From the NCBI GenBank assembly GCA_017617475.1, contig JAFZWC010000024.1, forward strand, positions 1 through 29,695: a stretch of DNA of 29,695 nt, written 5' to 3'. This DNA is from Bacteroidales bacterium. GTDB lineage: Bacteria; Bacteroidota; Bacteroidia; Bacteroidales; UBA932. The notes under the pieces were generated by a model. The model saw only the letters and a program-made list of their open reading frames with translations, was not told where the DNA came from and made no database searches. Below, piece by piece: positions 24,456 to 29,695 of the stretch. How positions within the stretch are numbered: the stretch's first letter is position 1; each line of letters starts with the position of its first letter. Position numbers and translations under genes: made by a program.

Positions 24456-26480
24456 TTACTCTCCGTATCCGTAGTTCTGCTGGATCTTCACGTCCTTGTT
24501 GGACTGGATGATCTGGATAGGAATAGGGAGGAGGTAGTTGTAAGGCTTCACGTTAGGATAGTGGCGGGTGTTGCCCAGAGCGTCGGTGTAAGCCTCACGG
24601 CCGCGGTCATCGTTCTCATAGCCCACACCATACTTGCGGGTACGCTCGTAGAACGTATTGGAAGTGGTGTTATTCTGAGTAGGATAGCACTCTGTCACGT
24701 AGGTGGCGTTCGGGTTGCAGCTCAGACGGCTGAGGGTGACCCAGCGCTGCTCTTCACCGAAGAGTTCGCGGACACGCTCGTCCAGGATGTAGTCGATGTC
24801 GATGTCGTTGGCACTGCAGGCCTTGGCACCGGCACGCTTGCGGAGGACGTTGATGTCCTCGGCGGCGCCGGACTTATTGCCCTGGGCCAGACGGGCCTCG
24901 GCACGGAGCAGGTAGGTCTCGGCGATACGGATCATGTACCAGTCAGTGTCGTAGTAGGCGTTGCCGGCATCGAAGATGTGACGGTCGTCGGAGAACTTCC
25001 AGAAACGAGGGGTAATGTTGATGGTATCGGCAGCGGTTACAGAGTACAGACCGGCATCTACGCGGGCCTTGACCTGTTTCTTAACCTCGGACCACTTCTT
25101 TCCGGAAGGGGTATAAGGATCGCGCTGGATCATGATCTCGTTGCCACGGAAGTCGTTGGGGTCGTCCCAGAAGGAACCCAGGACGTCGCCGGCGGGACGT
25201 ACGACCCATTCGGAAGGCAGCAGGCCCAGGCCGGTGGCGGCACCGTTACCCTGGGAGCGGCAGGCGAGGGAGTCGGTCTTGGTGGAGAGGTTGTAGGCCA
25301 GTTTACGGCCCTGAGCCTCAGGAATGTCGGCGGCAGGGGTGCCTGCACCTGCGGGTTCAACACCCTCAGGGAAGCAGGTGGCATCGGCCGTGAAGACATA
25401 GTACTTGACACCGTCGGTGCCTACGCGGGTACCATTCTTACCGCCCATGGGGATCCAGGGAGCGAAGGTGGACTCAAGCACAGGCTTGTGCATACGCCAC
25501 CAGGAGTCACCGGAACCGCCCAGGGGCCAGTTGTCAATACCCACTTCGTAGTCGATCTGGGCTACCCAGATGGCTTCCTTGTTGGCGGGATCGTTGGGGT
25601 TGGAATCGGAGGCGAAGTCGCCGACCTTGGTCTTACCGGAGCTACGGAAGAGGTCCCAGTAAGCACCCTGAGGAGCGGCGAGGGAGTTACCGTAACGGTC
25701 AACGGCCTGGTCGGCACGGTTACCGAAACGGGTGGTCATGAGCTGATAGTCGCCGTCGGTCTTGTTGATGACGCGGGAAGCGGCATCTTCAGCCTCCTTG
25801 AACTTACCCAGGGCGAGATAGGTCTCGGCCAGATAGTGGGCGGCAGCGGCCTTGGTGACGGTACCCATCAGACGGGGCGTGCTGGGGAGGTTCTGCTCGG
25901 CATAGGCGAAATCCTCTGCACAGAGTTCCCAGGCTTCCTCACGGGTGTTCATCACATAGTCGTAGCGGGCTTCCTGAGTCATGTGCTGGGAATATACCAC
26001 CTGGCCGAACATGCCGGTGATAACACGGAAGGCCCATGCGCGAAGGAACACGGCCTCTGCACGGAGGTTGTTCTTCACGGCTTCGCTGGTGTATTCGATT
26101 TCGGGATGCTCGTCAATCATGTCCACCACAATGTTGGCACGGTTGGAGAGCTTGTACATGTATTCACCGTAGTGACGGGCATAACCGCTTTCAGCAGTCA
26201 TGGTAGCCCAGTTGGAGAACTGAGTGTTGGCGCCGGTGGTGGAGAAAGTATCCAGACCCAGGCCGAACAGCATCCAGTTGTGCTCGGAGCCGCCGCGCTG
26301 GTTACCGAATACCATATACTGGATTTCGGAATACGCAGATGCTAGGGCAATCTCGATGGATTGCTGGCTCTTGAAGAAGCTTGCGGTGTCGTCCTCGTAA
26401 GTGCGCTCTTCCAGGAAGAGTTTGTCGTTACAAGCAACGGCCATCAAAGCTGCGAGAAGAATGAGTATATACTTTTTCAT
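24456..26480 (-). CDS. SusD/RagB-family surface glycan-binding lipoprotein
   Basis: A 674-residue protein, longer than the typical ~500-600. The lipoprotein signal MKKYILILLAALMAVACNDK ends in lipobox AVAC. The N-terminus continues as LFLEERTYEDDTASFFKSQQ and IEIALASAYSEIQ, the usual SusD opening. Helical TPR-like segments follow: LRAEAVFLRAWAFRVITGMF, TKAAAAHYLAETYLALGKFK, YMIRIAETYLLRAEARLAQG and AAEDINVLRKRAGA, and the C-terminus has LDERVRELFGEEQRWVTLSR and PNVKPYNYLLPIPIQIIQ. SusD lipoproteins cap the SusC barrel at the cell surface and deliver oligosaccharides to it. The gene lies 17 bp after susC and is followed by a strong terminator, so susC-susD form their own transcription unit. 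Confidence 0.96.
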   Translation of the reverse strand: MKKYILILLAALMAVACNDKLFLEERTYEDDTASFFKSQQSIEIALASAYSEIQYMVFGNQRGGSEHNWMLFGLGLDTFSTTGANTQFSNWATMTAESGYARHYGEYMYKLSNRANIVVDMIDEHPEIEYTSEAVKNNLRAEAVFLRAWAFRVITGMFGQVVYSQHMTQEARYDYVMNTREEAWELCAEDFAYAEQNLPSTPRLMGTVTKAAAAHYLAETYLALGKFKEAEDAASRVINKTDGDYQLMTTRFGNRADQAVDRYGNSLAAPQGAYWDLFRSSGKTKVGDFASDSNPNDPANKEAIWVAQIDYEVGIDNWPLGGSGDSWWRMHKPVLESTFAPWIPMGGKNGTRVGTDGVKYYVFTADATCFPEGVEPAGAGTPAADIPEAQGRKLAYNLSTKTDSLACRSQGNGAATGLGLLPSEWVVRPAGDVLGSFWDDPNDFRGNEIMIQRDPYTPSGKKWSEVKKQVKARVDAGLYSVTAADTINITPRFWKFSDDRHIFDAGNAYYDTDWYMIRIAETYLLRAEARLAQGNKSGAAEDINVLRKRAGAKACSANDIDIDYILDERVRELFGEEQRWVTLSRLSCNPNATYVTECYPTQNNTTSNTFYERTRKYGVGYENDDRGREAYTDALGNTRHYPNVKPYNYLLPIPIQIIQSNKDVKIQQNYGYGE

Positions 26481-26497
26481 ATAACGTCGCGTATTAA

Positions 26498-29400
26498 TTA
26501 TTTAACAATGCAGACGGCAACGCGGTTGGAGGCGGGAGCGGCGGAAGCGTTCCTGTCGGTTCCAGCAGCGGAGGTGACGATACGGCCAGCGGCAATGCCG
26601 GCTTTCTTGAGCATTTCGGCCACAACGGCGGCACGCTTCTCGGAGAGGGTCTGGTTGATCTGCTTGGTGCCGGTGGCGCTGTCGGCATAACCGGAGATAG
26701 CTACCTTGGCATCAGGGTTCTCGGCCAGGATCTGGCAGATGCGGCCCAGCTTGAAGGCTTCGTCCGGACGGATTTCGGCCTTGCCGATGATGAAGTAGAG
26801 GTCGTCCTCGTAGGAGCCTTCCAGGCCACCCTTGTAGACTACCTTCTCAACAATCTTCTCCACGGGCTTTTCAACGATCTTTTCCTTGATGACTTCCTTG
26901 ATGATCTCCTGGGCAGGCATGGCGGCTACGGGAGCCTTGGCCTTGGACTTGCCGGCGAAGGTCAGGTTCACACCGAAGGTAACGGTCTTGTAGGCACCGT
27001 TGCTGCCGAAGCGGCTGGAGGAAGCGCCGGCGGCGATGGTACCACCGGTTTCAGGATCGATACCGGACCAGTTGGTGAGGGTGAAGAGGTCGGTGGCGGC
27101 AACATACAGACGGAGGTTGCTGATACCGGCGTTCTTGAGGCCCTGGCCAGGGATGGTGTAGGAGAACACCAGATCTTTGAGTTTGAGGTAAGTACGGCTG
27201 TTCCAGTACTGATACTCAAGCGTGTTGGTGTAACCGTAGCGAGGGAATACCTGGGACTGGTTCTCGGCCGTCCAAGGCTTTACGCGGGCCAGCTGGGCGC
27301 CGCTACCCATATTGGTACCGAAGGCGTAAGGGTCAAGGCCGATGAAGTGGGTCTTGTCACCCTGGGCCCAACGGAAGTTGAAGTACAGGCTGAAGTTCTT
27401 CCAACGGAGGGTGTTACCAAAGTTGATGGTGAACAGAGGATCCGGGGAACCGATGTACTGACGGTCGTCAGCATCGATCTTGCCATCACCATTGTAGTCT
27501 TCGAACTTGAGGTCACCGGGCTTGGCATCGGGCTGCACCTTGTGGGCGTCAATCTCGGCCTGGCTGTTGAAGATGCCCAGGAGCTTCAGGTCATAGGCGG
27601 CGCCCAGGGGACGGCCGACCATGAGGGCGTAGTAGGATTCACGACCGTAGGAAACGGCGTTGGCCACGTCGTCGGCTTCCTTGCCGTTGTAGTCCGGGCC
27701 GAAGAGGGAGACGAGCTTGTTCTCGTTGGTGTCGAACACGAGGTTGGATTCCCAACGGAAGGTCTTGTTGCCGTCACCGTTTACGTTAACGGTATTGAGG
27801 GTGAATTCAATACCTCTGTTGGTCACCAGACCTACGTTGTCGTTAACGTCGTTGAAACCGGAGAGATAAGGGGCGGAACGGGCCACCAGCATGTTGGTGG
27901 TGCGGCCGGTGTAGATATCGAAGCTACCGTTGATGCGGTTGTTCACGATGGAGAAGTCGATACCGAGGTTGAGCTTCTCAACCGTTGCCCAGGTGAGGTT
28001 ACGGTTGGGCAGGTTGGTCAGGGTCATACCCAGGGTGCTGGCGTCGCCCAGCCAGGTCATGGTGATGGCACCGTTGTTGGACGTAGCCTTGCCAATGGTG
28101 GCCTGCGTGGCACCTGCGCTCACGTTGCGGGAACCGTTCTGACCCCAGCTCAGACGCAGCTTCAGGAAGTCGAAGAAGTTCAGGTTCTTGATGAAGTTCT
28201 CATTGCTGAGCACCCAGGCGGCGCTGGCGCCGTAGAAGTTACCCCACTTGTGGCCGTCGGCGAAAGCGGAGAAACCGTCACGGCGGAAGTTGCCGGTGAT
28301 GTAGTACTTGTTGGCGAAGTTGTAGTTGAGGCGGGCCAGGTAACCGACAGCCTGAGTCTCTACGCGGTTGCGATAGGTGTCAGTGACGGAGTTGGCAGCC
28401 TCGATGTTGTACACACCCAGGGTGGTAGGAGTGGGATAACCGGTGAAGGAAGATCCCATGGTGTTGCTGTTGGTGGCCTCACGGGTGTAACCGAGGGTGG
28501 CGTCTACATGGTGACGGCCGAAGTCGCGGTTGTAGGTGAGGATCTGGTCCATGTTCCAGGCAAAGTAGTTGGAGGACGAGATTTGACCGGTGACGTTGCC
28601 GATGAACTGCATCGGGTTCTGCATCTGGGTCACATCTTCCGTGTTCACGGACATCTCAGGCCTGTTGTAAACATCACCGTAGCCGCTGTTGCGCTGGCCC
28701 TGGAGGGTGATCTTGTAGCTCAGGCCCTTGATGAAGGGAACGTCGATCTGGGCATAGGCAACACCGTTGAGGTTGATGCTCTTGCTGGTCTTGTCCGTAT
28801 AGGCGTAGGAGTCGTTCTTACCGGAACCTACGTAAGGGCTGGCGGTGTTGTTGTCCGGCACGCTGTTGTACCAGTTCTCGAAACCGCTCTGGCGGGCATA
28901 GACATAGGACAGCGGGGTGTACCACATGGCGTAGCGGATGTTGGCGCTCTGACCCCAGCTGGTGGAGGACAGGAAGTTGGCCTTGGCGCCGACGGTGAGC
29001 CAGTCGGTGATCTTGAAGTCCAACTTGGCCATGGCACCGAACTTCTCGTAGTCGTCACCCTTGCGGATACCCTGCTGACGGGTGTAGTCGCTGGATACGT
29101 AGTAGGTTACGCGATCGCTGCTGCCGCTCACGGAAACGTCATATTTCTGGCCCACGCCCTTGCGGGAAATCTCGTCCAGCCAGTTGACCCATTTGCCTTC
29201 GTTCCAGGCTTCCAGTTCGCGGGGAGACAGGAGGTTGTCGTTGGCGGCCTGATCCAGGCTGCTGTAGTTCCAGGTCTTGTCTACGAAGTCCACGTTGCCT
29301 GCGCCCTTCTTGCTGTAGAAGCGGTTCTTCAGGAAGGTTTCCTTGTCGTCCACCATCTTGGGCATGCGGCTCCAGTCGGAGATGCTTACCTGGGCGTTGA

Positions 29401-29695
29401 AGTTCACCGTGGGAGCGTCGGAGGTACCGCGCTTGGTGGTGATGATGATAACGCCGTTAGCAGCACGGGAACCGTAGATAGCGGCGGCGGAAGCGTCCTT
29501 CAGGACGTCGATGCTCTCGATATCGGCCGTGTTGATGGAGTTGATGGAGCCATAGGAAAGAACACCGTCGATGACCAGCAGAGGCTGGTTAACGCTCTGG
29601 GCCGATGCGGACATCGAGCCTCCGGTAGGGATGGAGTTCTTACCACGGATGGTCATGGTCTGCGTGTTGTCGCCGGCGGCGCTGGTGGTAGGAGC
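26498..29695 (-). CDS. SusC/RagA-family TonB-dependent transporter fused to a C-terminal OmpA-like domain (N-terminus outside window)
   Basis: The frame is open to the right edge, so the signal peptide and carboxypeptidase-D-like N-terminal domain lie beyond it. Visible sequence begins in the plug domain ([13 protein letters not shown], then [52 protein letters not shown]), which is diagnostic for SusC. A 22-strand barrel follows (for example [34 protein letters not shown]) and ends at [10 protein letters not shown], the normal C-terminal aromatic strand, at base 26957. Instead of stopping, the protein continues for ~152 residues into a charged linker and an OmpA-like domain. SusC imports oligosaccharides across the outer membrane with TonB energy. 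Fusion to a peptidoglycan-binding domain is unusual; base composition and codon style do not change at the junction. SusD follows 17 bp later. Confidence 0.95.
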   Translation of the reverse strand, partial: APTTSAAGDNTQTMTIRGKNSIPTGGSMSASAQSVNQPLLVIDGVLSYGSINSINTADIESIDVLKDASAAAIYGSRAANGVIIITTKRGTSDAPTVNFNAQVSISDWSRMPKMVDDKETFLKNRFYSKKGAGNVDFVDKTWNYSSLDQAANDNLLSPRELEAWNEGKWVNWLDEISRKGVGQKYDVSVSGSSDRVTYYVSSDYTRQQGIRKGDDYEKFGAMAKLDFKITDWLTVGAKANFLSSTSWGQSANIRYAMWYTPLSYVYARQSGFENWYNSVPDNNTASPYVGSGKNDSYAYTDKTSKSINLNGVAYAQIDVPFIKGLSYKITLQGQRNSGYGDVYNRPEMSVNTEDVTQMQNPMQFIGNVTGQISSSNYFAWNMDQILTYNRDFGRHHVDATLGYTREATNSNTMGSSFTGYPTPTTLGVYNIEAANSVTDTYRNRVETQAVGYLARLNYNFANKYYITGNFRRDGFSAFADGHKWGNFYGASAAWVLSNENFIKNLNFFDFLKLRLSWGQNGSRNVSAGATQATIGKATSNNGAITMTWLGDASTLGMTLTNLPNRNLTWATVEKLNLGIDFSIVNNRINGSFDIYTGRTTNMLVARSAPYLSGFNDVNDNVGLVTNRGIEFTLNTVNVNGDGNKTFRWESNLVFDTNENKLVSLFGPDYNGKEADDVANAVSYGRESYYALMVGRPLGAAYDLKLLGIFNSQAEIDAHKVQPDAKPGDLKFEDYNGDGKIDADDRQYIGSPDPLFTINFGNTLRWKNFSLYFNFRWAQGDKTHFIGLDPYAFGTNMGSGAQLARVKPWTAENQSQVFPRYGYTNTLEYQYWNSRTYLKLKDLVFSYTIPGQGLKNAGISNLRLYVAATDLFTLTNWSGIDPETGGTIAAGASSSRFGSNGAYKTVTFGVNLTFAGKSKAKAPVAAMPAQEIIKEVIKEKIVEKPVEKIVEKVVYKGGLEGSYEDDLYFIIGKAEIRPDEAFKLGRICQILAENPDAKVAISGYADSATGTKQINQTLSEKRAAVVAEMLKKAGIAAGRIVTSAAGTDRNASAAPASNRVAVCIVK
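26501..26956 (-). other. C-terminal extension of SusC: linker plus OmpA-like peptidoglycan-binding domain
   Basis: About 152 residues follow the barrel. The linker (26956 to ~26813) contains an Ala/Pro stretch and then alternating hydrophobic and charged repeats ([20 protein letters not shown]), as seen in Bacteroidota OmpA proteins. The domain (~26812 to 26501, ~104 residues) shows [56 protein letters not shown] and [10 protein letters not shown]. The Asp of GYAD (codon 26683-26681) and the Arg of SEKRA (26635-26633) correspond to the two residues that bind diaminopimelate in OmpA domains (D271/R286 in the Acinetobacter protein). Spacing is 16 residues, as I recall for Bacteroidota OmpA homologues. 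Periplasmic location is inferred from barrel topology. Confidence 0.88.

Noticed and set aside
24291..26345. Long plus-strand open frame (684 codons) opposite susD
   Set aside because: Antisense to a clear SusD protein; composition is Gly/Val-rich, with no signal peptide or domain. It also runs through the terminator and promoter region.
26881..26956. The junction after the SusC barrel as two adjacent genes with a missed stop codon
   Set aside because: The frame is continuous, no ATG with a signal peptide precedes the OmpA-like part, and the linker matches periplasmic linkers, so a true fusion is the simpler reading.

Overview
The window is a glycan-utilisation region (a Sus-type polysaccharide utilisation locus plus flanking genes) from a member of the Bacteroidota, most likely a G+C-rich gut or rumen Bacteroidales. 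This rests on the adjacent SusC and SusD genes, many secreted or lipoprotein glycosidases, Bacteroidota-type promoter -7 boxes (TAnnTTTG) and tightly packed operons with ATGA overlaps. The genus is not determinable from the sequence. No stretch over about 105 bp lacks a gene. I see no tRNA, rRNA, insertion sequence or CRISPR array.

Layout. (1) 1-1550, plus strand: the C-terminal end of a flotillin-like protein, a small XRE-type DNA-binding protein, and a secreted DUF4886 (SGNH-like) protein. (2) 6094 down to 1557, minus strand: two GH92 alpha-mannosidase-family genes in tandem with a 4-bp overlap. (3) 6142-14041, plus strand: a metallophosphoesterase lipoprotein, a GH29 alpha-L-fucosidase, an endonuclease/exonuclease/phosphatase-family lipoprotein, an ADP-ribosylglycohydrolase-family lipoprotein and a GH106-type alpha-L-rhamnosidase-like enzyme. 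(4) 24352 down to 14038, minus strand: a seven-gene operon with a small lipoprotein, a multi-pass membrane protein, a beta-propeller lipoprotein with a CxxCH haem motif, GH31, GH3, GH28 and a short GH28-like protein. (5) 29695 down to 24456, minus strand: SusC (N-terminus outside the window) and SusD, closed by a strong intrinsic terminator.

How it fits together (inference). SusCD would bind and import oligosaccharides. The secreted and lipoprotein glycosidases would trim a complex heteroglycan. GH28 plus GH106 points to pectin or rhamnogalacturonan; GH31, GH3 and GH29 recall xyloglucan side-chain removal; the GH92 pair recalls mannosides or N-glycans. The two phosphoesterase-type lipoproteins raise the possibility of a phosphorylated substrate. 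No dedicated regulator (hybrid two-component, SusR-like or ECF sigma/anti-sigma) is visible, so it probably lies beyond the right edge.

The most unusual element is the SusC protein. Its TonB-dependent barrel ends at a normal C-terminal aromatic residue, and the same reading frame then runs on for about 152 residues. This extension is a charged periplasmic linker followed by a complete OmpA-like peptidoglycan-binding domain with its key Asp and Arg conserved. It predicts a SusC transporter tethered to the cell wall.
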